Source of the DNA: Numida meleagris
Lineage: Eukaryota > Chordata > Aves > Galliformes > Numididae
Direction of reading: 5' to 3'
Assembly: GCF_002078875.1 (NCBI RefSeq)
Contig: NC_034412.1
Coordinates: forward strand, 79,749,575-79,813,574
DNA length: 64,000 bases
Every line of letters begins with the position of its first letter. The first letter of the stretch is position 1. Below, one piece after another: positions 1 through 13,500 of the stretch. Position numbers and translations under genes: made by a program. The notes under the pieces were generated by a model that saw only the letters and a list, made by a program, of their open reading frames with translations, searched no databases and was not told where the DNA came from.

Positions 1-380
1 CCCATTCCTCAGAGGCAGAGAGCGGAGGCATCGAGTGACATCACAGATGCACAGGGTCCCCTTGCAGCCCACCAACAGGACCAGAAACCAAGCTCCAATC
101 ACCAGATGCATTGCCATCAGCCACATGCCGGCTTCCCCCAGCCTGCTCGTCCAAACTCAAGTTAATGATTTCACTCTAATCACCTCGTGAACAGAGCTGC
201 TGCCTGTAGCAACAGGAATCTTCTGAACGAATGCAAATAGAATTCAGTGAATCCTCTGCTACTCTTTCACTGTGCAAACGGAGCAAGGTAGAATAGAAGG
301 AAGTTGCACATATTTACTGAGGTCCAATTTTCGACTCTCTAATTAAATTCAGCTACTACCTCTTCGGTAACATCACCTTA

Positions 381-640
381 CGGAATCACAGAACATCCCT
401 AGTTGGAAGGGAACCACAAGGATCACTGAGTCCAAATCCTGGCTACACATAAGATCACCCAAAATTCAAACTTTATGTTTGAGAGTAGTCTAAACGCTTC
501 TTCAACTCCGGCAGCTTGTTGCCCCAGAGGCCAACCACTCTGTGGTGAAGAATCTTTTCCTAATTCCCATCCTGACCCTCCCCTGACACAGCTCCACACC
601 ATTCCCTCGGGTTCTGGCACTGTCACCACAGGGCAGAGAT
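381..640 (-). mobile_element. CR1 LINE 3' fragment
   Basis: The 3' end is at the left. Diverged CR1 tail (GGAATCACAGAAC, then GTTGGAAGGGAACC) is followed by the typical segment about pooled hospital-like spacing of CR1 3' sequence: CACCCAAAATTCAAAC, then AAACGCTTCTTCAACTC. It is a 5'-truncated non-LTR retrotransposon copy with no coding capacity, and the only clear CR1 in the intronic part of the window. It shares its subfamily-like layout with the copy at 47.9 kb. Confidence 0.85.
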
Positions 641-839
641 GTTGACCAATGACCGGTCATTGTGCATCCTACCCTTGATATTAATAACCAGCACACTCCT
701 GTACCATCCCACATACTGACATGAACCCAATACATCCCACAGCAGCCATCATCCAGGATACCAAGTTTTTAGTCACACTGTATAATGCAAGATATTTAGT
801 AAGACATGAAACAAGACAGGAAGTATCAGGTGTACTACA

Positions 840-2108
840 CAGGTTGCTCCAAAAGTAATGGAAATGATAACAGATACAATGTACATAATAACACTACTTG
901 ATGAGCAAATTCACAGCTATAAAACACTTTTGCAACACAGTCACCACCATTAGCTATGTATTTTTGCCAGCAATGAACAAGAGCCTGTATGCCACACTCA
1001 AAAATCTGCACCAGTGGAGATGTTTGCAGCTGCTAGGAAGGCATTGTTACTAGGACACTGTTGCCCACGCAGTCTGTTTTTCATCAGCATAAACAGATGG
1101 AAGACTGAAGGAGTCAAATCTGGATTATACAGTGGGTGTGGTAGGACAGTCCAGCCAAGACTGGCAATCTGCTCCATGGTCTTCAAACTGGTACGGCCTG
1201 GCATTACCGTGTTGCAAAACAAAGGTTGTCTTTTTCTCTGGCCTGACTCTGGAAGTTCAGCTTAGTCAGCTTTGTGATGCAGTGGTCAGAGTTGGTGGTT
1301 TGTTCAGCTACCACGAAACCCAAAAGGATCTCCCCTTTCCTATCCCAGAAGTCAGTGCTTTACCTGCTGAGGGCTGTCTTGAACTTTCTCTTCAGTGGAG
1401 AATTCAAATGTCACCACTCCATGGACTGCTGTTTTGACTCAGGCTTGTAGTGGTAACACCATGTCTCATCACTGGCAATGGTGTGATCCAGGAAACTGTT
1501 ACCTTCAGCCACCTTTTGGTTTAATAGGTCCCAACAAACTTGCAAACAGTGTTTTTTCAGTTCCGGTATGAGTATTCACAGGACCTGGCACAAAGCTTGT
1601 GATATTTCAATGTTGTCACAGTTTCCAACACACTGAAGCCAACACTTAGCTACACACACAGTTGCCTGGACACAAACCACCTATACACGCCGATGAGCTG
1701 ATGGAGACACTCTCCATTCTTTGGTGCGCACAACCATCAAGAACATGATTTGTCCTACACATCACTGTCACCACTGCTGAAACACTCCACCCATCATCTC
1801 ACTGTGCTGACATCCATTGTTCAGTCTCCATAAACATTCAGCAAGAGCTGATGAATCTCTGTCAGTGCCAATTTTTCCACATAGCAGAATTCAATGACAC
1901 ACCTTTGCTTCATATACACTTCCACGTCAGACGCCACTTCCATGTCAGACTGCCCCTCTGCTGCCATCTGTCACACGGCAACAAAACATAACGGAACATC
2001 GGTGGGAAGGTTCAACCTTTATAGTCATACAACCAATATCTGCCTGTGACATCATAAGCCAACATCGTAAAATAGGAGGCATTGCTTTCAGACTTTCAGA
2101 GCAGCTCT
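840..2108 (-). mobile_element. Mariner-type DNA transposon (Galluhop/Mariner1_GG-like), decayed
   Basis: The left end carries the terminal inverted repeat beginning CAGGTTGCTCCAAAAGTAAT at 840. The right end, near 2080-2107, carries a decayed inverse of it, broken by a duplication of CTTTCAGA (2085-2092 and 2093-2100). The length of about 1.27 kb is that of a whole mariner. Transposase remnants run on the minus strand, the same strand as RBPJ. The target TA duplication cannot be placed with certainty. It is a fossil and cannot move itself. Confidence 0.85.
862..1967 (-). pseudogene. Mariner transposase pseudogene
   Basis: The reading frame starts near an ATG at 1967 and can be followed leftward in pieces. 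Recognisable parts are an N-terminal helix-turn-helix region, a DETW-type motif near 1.46 kb followed by a YHYKPESK-like segment, the catalytic HDNARPH-type region at about 1.19-1.21 kb, and LPHPLYNPDLTP with the third acidic residue near 1.12 kb. In-frame stops occur in the N-terminal third. The Asp of the HDNARP motif reads as Gly (codon at 1206-1208), and a 2-base loss just after it shifts the frame. Another frameshift lies near 1000. The enzyme is therefore dead several times over. Confidence 0.8.
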
Positions 2109-4225
2109 CATACACTTAATTGTTCTTCTGGTTTGCTCTTTTCGTACGTTTTCAATTTGCTATAGATACTTGTATTAACAATACAACCAGAAGTGAAAAA
2201 ACTACCAGCAACTGCCATGCAGAAGGCTTTTTTTATTTTTGTGATGCTAAGAATTTGAAAGCGCAAGGAACACATTATCTGCAGGTTAGTGCTAAATGAC
2301 AGACACTGTACAAGCTACGAGCACCGTTATTTCAACTTTACATATTTGACTGGCACGTTGAAATCTGAGCCAGTTCAGTTATTTCAAGGGTACCTGGCAA
2401 ACTTGACAGCGATAGCAGTATTTTTCTCATTTAGGATTTTTCTGGGATTTCACTTTTCTGGGATTTCTTTTTATATTCAGAATTTCTCTTACCCCTCTTT
2501 GTTTACACCTTGAAAACATGCAGATTGATGGATAAAAAAAATATGCTGGAAACTACAAATGTATCTTTTTTTTTTCCTCTAGTGGTTATTAAACAAGCTA
2601 AATATATGCAATTTGAAGATTTAATTATAAGCTACACATAATTGAATGTTCATCTTTCAGCTTTACTATCCACAACTAAGTCCTGTCTCAGGTGTGCTGT
2701 ACTGAAATGCCTGACACACAGGCAAGTTACCACTACAATTCACAAAACTAATTCAGTGCAAACTCTTTTCCTAACATATTGCATTGCAAACATGAGCAGG
2801 AGCATTAGGCTTGCCGTAATCTGCTGTTGCACCTGTTCAAACAATTATTTTCCCAGTTCAGTATTTTCTCCAACCACCACTTTATTTCTATTACTTCATG
2901 TATTTTACTCATGACACTTTGCATAAATTAATTTCACTAGCGCATTCTGCACTACAGAAATAACTGCTTATACATCATGACCCAAATAATTCTTTTCAAA
3001 TTTATCTTTTACATTTAGCAACTCCCAGTTTCCCACTACTTAAACTTCTCCACTGAGAAGTAAATTGCAAGTAATGGGAAATAAACTTACTCTCTTTACG
3101 TGCTACACCTGCCTATCTCTCAAATAACTATGGGAATAAAGAAGTGCACTGATATTAACCTTGTTTTCCTCAAGTTTTAATATTCTCAGATCAGGTAAAA
3201 CATGACACAAAATACATGGTACATTTCAAATGTTTTCAGAAAATATCAGTATGTCAAATCCTATTTGGAATCCCTTGCTCAGATACATCACATTACATAG
3301 TTTTCTACTGCTGATGGAATGGGAAATTCCAGTGTTTCTAGCATCTACACAGGAGCACAAACACAAAGAAAATCTATCTGTTCCTCTATGACTCTACTAA
3401 CAGCTCCCAACTTCTGTCATGCAATCTTTCTGTTCCTAACTTTAACTGTTCTGATCCCCCCTCCCCGACTCAGTGACTGCACTTCAAGGCTTTGGAAGGA
3501 AAAATAATTAATTAAAATCAACTACCTTCTGCCATTTGGAAGAACAAAACTATGAAAAGATCCCTGCTGTTCCAACCTCAACTTTGACTGAAAACTCGTG
3601 GTCACTAAACTGCTCGAGCATCCTCATGCCTAGAATATGAAACTTCACATTTTTCTATCACCGGCTCTTCACTAAGAACAAACTTTTTTTACAGCCTCTG
3701 AGAAAGTCCATTCACCTTTATTTACTGAGCTTGTTAGCTTTCAAAAAAGTATTCCCACAACAATCAGATTGAGGCAAACTTCAGCAATTTGCCTTAAGAA
3801 TTCTGCCTTCACTTAGCCTACAGTCTGACACACTTTTTGGCATACAGCATGAATGTCATGGATCTTACAGTAAATAATGGTCTCCAGAGAGGGAAAAAGC
3901 AAAAGGGAGCTGTCAAATTTAAATACAGTAGGAATAACAGCTGAGCAGAAAGCGAGTATACTGGTGAGGCCAGTTGGGGGGGGAATATTGGGAAGAGAAT
4001 TGAGTATGGGAAGACACGAGCAGCAAACTGAGATTTGCTAGGAGAGAAAAGGCCTGAGAAGCACACTGTGGAAAACGAGGCACCAGAAGAGCATTATTGA
4101 AAATAAAAGCAAAACACTTGACTTACCCTGAAGTACCCAAAAACACACGATAGCAGATATCCATGTGGTGATACTTGCATGAGCAACTCTTTATTTTTGC
4201 CTCATGCAAGAATCTTCACGGGTAT
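2109..4225. other. Intronic stretch, no gene seen
   Basis: AT-rich unique sequence between the mariner and the LTR. It has a short T run near 2565 and no repeat family or exon that I recognise. Open frames up to about 90 codons have no protein-like features. Confidence 0.6.
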
Positions 4226-4771
4226 TGTAGGTTAACCCCAGCAGGGAGCTAAGCACCACACAGCTGCTCACTCTCTTCCCCCAACTCCCAGCAGAATGGG
4301 GGAAGAGGAAAGGAGGAATAAGAAGCAAGAAAACTTGTGGGCTGTGATAAATATTGTTTAATAAATGAAGGAAATGTAGAGGAAGACTGAAAGAAAACAA
4401 GAGAAGCCACGCAAAGACAATCACTTGCCACCTCCCACAGGCGGATGGATGGCAAGCTCCCACACAAAAGGTGGCCGAACTGCCTAAGCCCCCCTTCTCC
4501 CTTCCATTGCTGAGTGACATTTTGTAGTATGGAATACATCTTTAGTTAGTTCAACTCATCTGCTTGCTCATGTTCTCTCCCAGCCTCTTGCATACTCTCA
4601 GTCTGTGAAGCTGGGTAAGCAGGAGGAAGGCCTTGATGCTGTGCAAACACCGGTCAGCAACAGCTAAAGCACTGCTGTGTTATCAGCACTGTCTTGGTCA
4701 CAAATCCAAAACACAGCACCATACCAGCTGCTAGGAAGAAAATTAACTCCAGCCAAGCCAGACCCAGTACA
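4226..4771 (-). mobile_element. Solo LTR of an avian endogenous retrovirus
   Basis: On the minus strand the element begins TGTACTGGGTCTGG at 4771 and ends GGGGTTAACCTACA at 4226, giving TGT...ACA ends and a length of about 546 bp. It matches the layout of a very common bird ERV LTR family: a tract on disrupted CAAATCC and CAGTGCTG near the start, and the CTGTGTGGTGCTTAGCT segment near the end. A minus-strand ATTAAA polyadenylation signal lies at 4357-4362. No gag, pol or env remnant flanks it, so it is a solo LTR left by recombination. The flanking five bases (GGTAT and AGGGG) do not match, so no target duplication is evident. Confidence 0.8.
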
Positions 4772-7475
4772 AGGGGAAAACTAAAGGAAAACCACATGCT
4801 CTCTGCACAGGAACTAAATGCAAGATTTTGAACAAGCACAAAGTGCCAATTCATTGGTAAAGTTTCACTCCCAAATGTCCAGCTGTCAAACCATTTCCAA
4901 CTGGACCTTCAAACCTGTTGGTGTTTTAGACTGGTACAGCAAAGGCCTACCGTTTTTCCTGAAGAGGAAAACTAATTTTTTTATTTGTCTGGCTCTATGA
5001 CAGCATGTATCACAGCACTTGCAGAACGTTTCAGAGGAACTCTTTAATAAGCTATAGGAGATGGCTGTAATCTCTCAGTATGGATTCTGGAAGTAATCCA
5101 CAGACAAGGGTACAGAAGGAACCCTACCCAAAGAAAGTTATCCCATGGCTGTTTAATACAACAGTTCCAGCTCCTGAAGGACAAACCTCTCAACACTGTC
5201 AGACATAAAATACAACAATCACTAATCCAGGACAGCATAAGGCCCAGAAACTGATTAAGTGGTAAGTCTCACTTGCCTTAAACAAAGCTGTCAAATAATT
5301 GGCTTTGAGACACGTACAGGGTACTTACTAAGGGGATAGTGATGACTAAGAATACCAAATTAAATACATAAAGAAAGTTTTACTTCCTCAGAGGAGGTCT
5401 GGGGGAAACAAGGCTTGAAATAGGAGGAAGCTAATTAAAAGATCTTCAGATTTTTATAACATCTCTAGAGACGTTACAGAATGCACCAGACAAGCCAGAA
5501 AGAACGAACCTAAGAAATTACAACCTCTGCTCTCCAACAACGTGAAGTGACGATGAAGTCTGATGAGAGGTTAAAGTTAAGTGCCAGCAACTCTGATTTC
5601 TGTGGAATAGGTGGTACCCCAAAAGCCATTAAATGTGACAAGAGGGGGGTAAGAAACACTTCATAAAGGTTAAGCAGTATACTGCAATCTATACGGCAAC
5701 ACTCAACTACTCTAGGTCAGCCCCATTTTGTCTTTACACATTTCTACCTTCTACCTGTGCGAATTTCTACATTTACTACTTACAACATCTTAAGCTGCAC
5801 CAACAGTATAAGAAAAAACAGCAGATGTAGGTTTAAAAACACACGATTTTTTTTCTTAGAATAAATCTATTTTCCTGTGCACTTGTTTCTGGGAAGACAA
5901 TATGCAAATACTGAAAATATTTCTCTGCATTCACCTACACAATCATATTTTCTCACAGACATTAGAATACAACTCCCTAGAGAAAAGATCATCTATCACT
6001 AGAAAGCAATATTCCATCTGTTGGTTTCACAGACACAAAGAGAATTCCTAGGTATTAAAAGATGGCCATTTGTGATCCTGCATAAGATGGCTTATAGAAA
6101 AGAATACAAATTTTATACAGTGGTTTCTTCTACGATTGGACTGTTAATTACACACGAAATATATCTGTTGATTCACGTCATTTTTAATGTTTGCTGTTGG
6201 TGGTACCTGATTTGATTTCTGTAAGGCCACCTCATTTCTACTGATTATTATTAATTAGGTTGGTAATGGAGCATTGTTATGAATTACCAACTCAGAAAGT
6301 AATGTTTCGGAGGATTAACACCAAAAAAAAACCCAACAATTCAGTCACCCAGAAGGACAGAATTTTTAAGTGATTAATACAAAAGACAAAACTGGATACA
6401 TAACTCAGTCAAGCTGGACAAAAACACAAGTAGTTAATACTATTCATTCTCAAATAGAACATTTCACACTTAACTTTTACATGGATGGGAACAGCAAATA
6501 AATGAATAATAAAAATGGCTAAAACAAAGATCTTCTGAAGGAAAATTTTATCTTCTCTAAAACAAAAATATGTTCACTATCCACAGGTCAGATCACGAAG
6601 TGAAAGAAGGTTGTACTACCAGTAACATCCAGTGCTAAAAAAACAACACACTAGAATCATCAACTACCAAGAAAGAATCAAAACAAAATTAAGACTGTTA
6701 GAAGACAGGACAGAAAAATTTATTTTCTCAGTCACTCTGCAGCCCACGATTCCACGCATCCTTACTATTCAGAGTTCCACACAGATTCAACTTTTCTCAC
6801 CCCTCAACATCTCGCATGCATTTTTCCTCTGCTCTCCACTGATCTTGGTAGTTCGTCACCACATCAAGCTATATAGCCTAGCATGACTTACCTACACCGT
6901 GGCTTTATCTACACAGCATTTTAGAGAAAGGAGTGTTTCATTCCTTAGACTACTCATACCTTGAACGTGTTATGCTCTTCTATTATTTCCTTTCACTTTG
7001 CAGAACCACAGATGTCATTGCTGTGCTACTTCCTCAATGAAAATATTGCCTTGGCCATTATTCAGTTCCGTGAAAGACGCATAAGACACTGAAGACTCAT
7101 TACTTTGCAGTAATGTGTGCACCTTAAGAGTGTTTCTTTCTTTTGCTAAGAACATACTTAGATAGATTTATGTAATAAGACATAACTAACTAAAACCGCA
7201 GATATACGATGCATTTCAGAGGCTCTTATTTCTTCAATAAGATCACATACATGAGGTACAGCTGAAAGAGTGACATCTGTCTTCCCTGTTGCTCCCTCCA
7301 GGTGCAACGGTGTTCAGAAGCCCCATCCCTCAGAGCTGCCGCAGTCATCAGCACCAGGCTTTCCTCAGCCACACAGCAAGCCCCAGGCTAGCACGCCATT
7401 CAGGGCCAACATAAGAACCAACAGCATCGCAAGGTCATCAGCAGTCTCACACTTCCAGCAATCAGCAGTACTTAA
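4772..7475. other. Intronic stretch, no gene seen
   Basis: Unique AT-rich intron sequence. No exon, RNA gene or repeat family was recognised. Confidence 0.6.
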
Positions 7476-7534
7476 GCCCTGAATCCCAATAGGAAGTCTG
7501 CCGTCATGCCCTGAATCCCAATAGGAAGTCTGCC
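7476..7534. repeat. Two-copy 32-bp tandem duplication
   Basis: A 27-base block beginning GCCCTGAATCCCAATAGG occurs at 7476-7502 and again, identical, at 7508-7534, separated by five bases (GTCAT). The perfect identity implies a recent slippage or duplication event. Confidence 0.95.
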
Positions 7535-10500
7535 ATAATAAATGACGCTATGAAGACTTTGCTCTAAAGATCAGGAGTTTGACCTACTTTTAAAATCAAC
7601 CACAGTTTCCACGTACACATATAACATACAAACAAACAGAAAAACTCAGAAAACTTGCTTTGAAATTCTACTCATCCAATCTACTCTCTCTTCCTATCCA
7701 CCCTAGGAAAGGAGATAAAATTAATCAAAACCTCACCACTTGACAATGTTTAAGAGATGTGAACAACACTAGCATTTCTACTTCTCCTGAAGTCCTCTTC
7801 TCCCTTGCAAAGAGCACCCAATGGGCGGTCCAGCTATGTGATCTGGCTCATTGGCAGCAAGAAGCACATCAGCCCTGAAGTCACAAAACCAGAAGGATTT
7901 TTGACTGACACACTAAGCATTCCCTCTCTTGAAGGAAATGAAAAAAGACCCACCTGCTCCAGGGTGAATGCCACCAACCACGCACTCTCACATCTCTGTA
8001 CTGCATGATCCCGTACTGCTCTGAATCCTTACCGAGTCCTCAAGCACAGGGAACATGTTATGTGTATGAAACAAGTCTTCTACTGTACAGCACTATATAC
8101 ACTTCTGGCACTGTATCAAATAATAGGACATAAAATACAATAGAAAAAATGGTTCATTTAGTCACGCCCTCTCACTGGAGGTCACTGGTTCAATTAGAAA
8201 CTCCCTCTCCCTTTTCTGACCTGCTTTCATCCTCCCACATTGCTTTCATTATTGTCCTCTCTCATTTCCAGTCCCCATAAAAAGAAAATCACGGAACTAC
8301 AACTGCAATCTAAATACAGCTTGCACTGTCATCAGTGAACAGGCTAACTTCTAACCAACTTAGAAAAGTAAGCAAATTCACCAGTTTATACTAGTCAAGC
8401 TACATTTAGAAATAAAAACACTTCATCCAGTAAACCATGATTTCTCATGATTCTAAAAAATCAAAGGTCTAGTCCAAGATACTTCAATCAAGACAGGACT
8501 CACACAAGTGTGCCACAATAAGGCAAGAAAATCAGTAACACCATCTTATTCAAGAAGAAAGCGACTAAACCTATTTCAGTAGATGTATTTTCCCTGCTTT
8601 GATTTTTGCTGTAGGTACTTGTTGGCAAGAACCTACAATAGCTCAAAAATCTCAAGTATACTAAAGAAGTTAGAAATTATCAACTTAAAGCATGTCGTTA
8701 AAACAGCAGGATGGTGCAAAGTGTAAGAAACATCATTGAAAATGACTCCATTTGTAAAGATTCCATTAAATACACATACTATTTCCTTTTGACCAATTCC
8801 CCTGATGTTGGCTCAAATGCTTGTGGAAAACTGCAGATCTGCACGCGCTTACCTTAGCAGCTGAAACAGTTACCAGGTTAAAAACAATCAGCATGCCAAC
8901 AGAATCTGTCTCTAAAATATGATATAATTTGGCTCAGCTATATTGCAACTGCACAATATAAGGCTAATTAGTTTTTTATCTTCATCCACTCAAAAGTGAC
9001 CGTTAAGAAAAAATAAAATTCGTGCATGTAGTTGACACAATTAGCCACTAAAATAATAGTAAACTGCTAATATAAGAATAGTCTGAAGCACAGTTCCACA
9101 TTCACAGCTTTCAGTGACAACTACTTTGCTAGAGTACAGTGCTTAGGATTCTTTTCCCTCCAGCCCTGTAAATTTCCCACTGTATCTCACCTTGCATATT
9201 ATCTGCAAACACATATTTCAGAGAGGTTGATTTTTATTTCTAAAGAAAGTGATTCTATGTCCCCTACTAAAAAATAATTCAAGTTCACAGCTGGCCTTTA
9301 ATAACGACAACAAAACCAATCAGATCTCTTGTCTTTTTAATAAAGTAACTAAATACGGTAAGAACACAGCTAATGAGAAATAAAACAGCGCTGTTTATGG
9401 CTAATAACTGACCAAAATCACAAACAAACACGATTTAGTCTGAAGCAGAATAGTTTTAGATGCATGAGGAATCCATTTTTAAAAACCTACTGATTGTTGC
9501 TTCTGATGCTTAATACTTGACAAAAGTCACAAATTAGACTCAAAACAATACTTTTTGAAACTATGTTCCTGACAGTATAGGAACCTTCCTCTGTGTTACA
9601 GTACCTGAGGCTTTGCTCAACTTCGCTTTCTTTCCCTGTCTGAATCAAAGTCTGCAGTGTCCAGAGAACAGCTTCCTCTCTCTAAACAGACCCTCCAGCC
9701 CATCCCTAGCTGGGTGAGCAGCATTCATATCTGTGCAGAAGGCAACTTATGAAAAATAATAGTTAAAAAGAAAAAGCACAAAACAGAAGGTTTATGGTTT
9801 TCTTTGAATTGCCACTTCACAGTAATGCCAAAAGTACCTCGCAGAAGCAGAAATTGTGAATGACTTCGCAAGGAAGTGGTAAAGAACCATACCAAACTTA
9901 AAAAGGAGGAAGATCCTCAAAAAGCCAGCCTAACCTCACTAACCATAAAGGCATGCATGTATTTCTTTTGAACAGGTCTTGATGAAACAAGTGGTTCTTG
10001 ACAGGGAGAGTCATTGGTCAGCTCAAAATTCCTAATTACTGCTCTATAAAATAACAAGTTAATAACCCTTCTGTGTGCTTTTTCTTACACCCTATACTAC
10101 ATAAGCAAAGGATTTTCATTATTTCAGCAACTGCTTCCTATCGGTACAGGACCAAAGAGAACACACTAATCTGTCTCTAAGGGGCTTATGGTGTCCCTGG
10201 CTGCCAGGACTGCTCCAATCCCCTCAACCAGCTTCCACCACACCACCTGCAGAGCTCAGCCCTTCCCAGGGAGCCAGCTCAGCCCACCCATCTGTCACAC
10301 CCTAATGCACTGGGAAGCAGGAGGCAGAAGGGAGAACAGCAGTTTGGGTTGCATAAAGCTGTTTGGTCATCTCAACAAGCTCAACTTTTACAGAAGCCAA
10401 AGAAGAAGATACTGTAACTCTCATAGAAAAGAACTGCGTGCAAGAAAATAAAACACAGAATAATTATGTTACCTAGAAGTTAAAAAACATGTATAAACTA

Positions 10501-13500
10501 CAGTATTTTGAGTGACTCCAATCAGTTGTTAAAAACCAAGAAAGAAAGTTAACCCTTTTGAAAAGGAAAATGACTTGCAGAAAACAAGCCCTAAACATAA
10601 TTAAGAGATCTTATTAGTGGACTAACACCCTTAGCTGAAGTTCAGCTTAGCATAGGATAGGACTGTCACCCAACTGCAACCAAAACTTAACGCAAAATGA
10701 GTGAAGTGTACTAACATCTTTACAGTCTCAGCAAGCCCATCGACAAGTTCTTCAGTGACAGCTGAAGTTAGTACCATCTCAAATGCTTCTCTATTAGGCC
10801 AGCATGAGCAGACATCTACTCACGTCTCAACTGCCCCAAGTGCCAGCTAGACCTTGGCTTCACAACAGCTGCACTGTTCTGTCACTACCAAGCACACGTC
10901 TCACCAGCTAGCTTCCCTGCAGCTACCCTTACCTTCCCACACACACCCAACACAGCACCTGACATAGCTTCCCACAGATTGATTCAAATTCAGCCCAAAA
11001 ACTCCTGGGGAGGGGAGAGATGGGAAGCAGGGAGACAAGCGAGCTTTACCGATTCAGCAGGAATGCACTAAGCAGTAGCACCAACCACAGCGTAGCCAAC
11101 AGGAACAGCAAGAGGAGAATGTGACCTCCCAGGAGAAAGCTGGTACAGACCATTTTAATTATATTTTAAATTATGTAATAGAAAAAAAAAAGAATTTGTA
11201 CATTGCGTTTACTGATCTCACTTTAGGAACTGTAAGCTCTGACCATGATACAACATACAGTGCTCAACCCACCAAAGCCAAGTTTCAAGAGCTGTTTACA
11301 GAAGTCTTTACTGTACTTTCATACTTCTCAAGAACACCTTTGGAATATACCCTACCGTCTCCTTGCTCCAGCAAATCAGTCAGCTACGTCAACATTTTAT
11401 GTTTTAGAAGCTTTTGGAAAAACTAAACAAACCGACAACAAAGAAAACCACACATCATCATCATTAGTCTGTTTCCTCTCTTTTTCATTTCTTTTCCTCC
11501 TCCAACTTCCACACTGCAGTAATCCTTCCAAATATAAAATGGAAGCAGCTCCTCCTATTCATTAAAAGAAAATTACTGCAGTTATGTAAGCATACTTCTA
11601 TGCAGCTATGTCTCATTCACTGCTTCTAGGTTTGTAGAACAATTCATAAATAATTATCAGTGTTAAATCAGAGAACAGGTATCAGCTCATAAGCAAGTTT
11701 TCATGCACAGTTTTCTCCAAATTGTCAAATAAAATCAGCCTCTTCAATAGATGTGATGACACAGAACCTGTGAAGACGCATACTTTTTTTTTTTTTTTTA
11801 AACAAAGCTGTAGTTGGCACCAGCCTGCTTTACAAAATTACAGGTTTTCCTAGATTTCAGACATTTTCTTATTGCATCACTCAGGAATTATGTGGTTACA
11901 CTAACATTAACTGGGCGCAGTTGCAAAATGAGCTGTCAGTATCCCAGAATTAATCAATCTCAAGCATATTGTTTCGTAATTAAGCTTATGAATACTTCAA
12001 CCCATGAATATAAAAACAGCAGCAATAAACACACATTCCAGAAAAGAGGGAGAATTAGAGGCTCTTTTTCACTTTCTAGGACAGCTAAATCATGCAGAGG
12101 CCATTCTTTGTCAATCTCACACTGTGCTTGTGCTAGCAGTCTACAACCAGGGGGCATTTTATACAAACAGAGTATTCTTTAACCTTTAATGTCACACAAG
12201 ATGGCAAAATTAGGTGCTAGTCCACCTGCAATCTATAAAACTGCATTTTAATAATAAACATTTTAATAGATCTGAAAGCCTTGGTGTTTGTTTGTTGAAT
12301 TGACTCACTGGTAAATTAAGTCATCAATTCAGACTTCAACTACTGCCATGGCAATAATAAAGGAGTGTTCCCACACAGGAAAGAGACAAACTCATATTCC
12401 TGTTAAACAAATACTTGACTTTTGAAAGAAAAGGAGAAAGTGGGCATTTATTAAAAAAAAAAAACCACAAACTCATTTCTGTTCAAATAAGCTAGAAGCG
12501 ACTTTCAATTGCTGCTGTTCTAAACTGCATAACTCATTTTTAAAAACAAACTACTAGAGAAATAAAACCTCCACAATGTCTGCCATCAAATACAGTAATA
12601 TTTTTTATAACTGTTATTGTAAATGGGTCAGTGATTACTGAACAGGGCGATTAAACTGACACTCCAAAAATACACTTTTATTCCTTATCACAGTACGTTT
12701 ATAATAATCACATGAAAAGTTTAGATTATGTGTCCGAGACGTCAGCACACTAACACCTTCTCTTCCTTTCCTCTGGCATTATAGTATTGCAGTTCTCTTA
12801 CACAATTAAACACATTTCTCTTGTGCCAAATAGCTTTTATGGGTATTTTTCATAAGAAAAAGAATCTGCAGAGCACAAAATGCAGAACAGTTATTATTGT
12901 CCATTTTTTTAAATGGAAATTGTGTGAATCATACTTAATTCAAGTAGGCTTGCTTTTCAGGTTTGTCGAGTTTAAACTCCACACAGATGCAAATTACCGG
13001 TAAAACTTCTCCCTGAATCTTAATGAGGTACATTATAAACTATGAAGCCAACTTGAAAACAAGAATGTTTTTGACATGAATTTTACCAGACCGAGGTATT
13101 CTAAGCCATGAGTAGTACACTACAAGGAAGCTTTACCCAACAGTACTTAGATTCCACATGATCTTGCGCCTGGGTCTGCCACGACACAGATTTCCCAGAA
13201 AAATGCTTGTGCTGGCACAGATTTGCATGGAAGGATTTTACTGCATGATAAGCGTGCCTAAGCAGCGCTGCGAAGGCTCCCAACTGCTGAGCTCTGAACC
13301 CAACCTCTTTTCAAAACATTGTCTCATCCTTTCAAGTACATTCAGGCCAGAAGGGAAAGTAAATTGTCAAAACTGTTTTGAAGTACAAAACCACCAAATT
13401 TAAGAAGGCATTTTAGTTAGCAGCTACCACTACCTTGCTTGTACTTTGACTGGCTCAAAAATGATAGCCAGCAGGGGAATGCCAAGTGTGTAGTGTGTGG

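Noticed and set aside
11814..12182. 122-codon plus-strand frame in the intron
   Set aside because: No family resemblance, no supporting splice or promoter signals, and this length is expected by chance in a 64-kb window.
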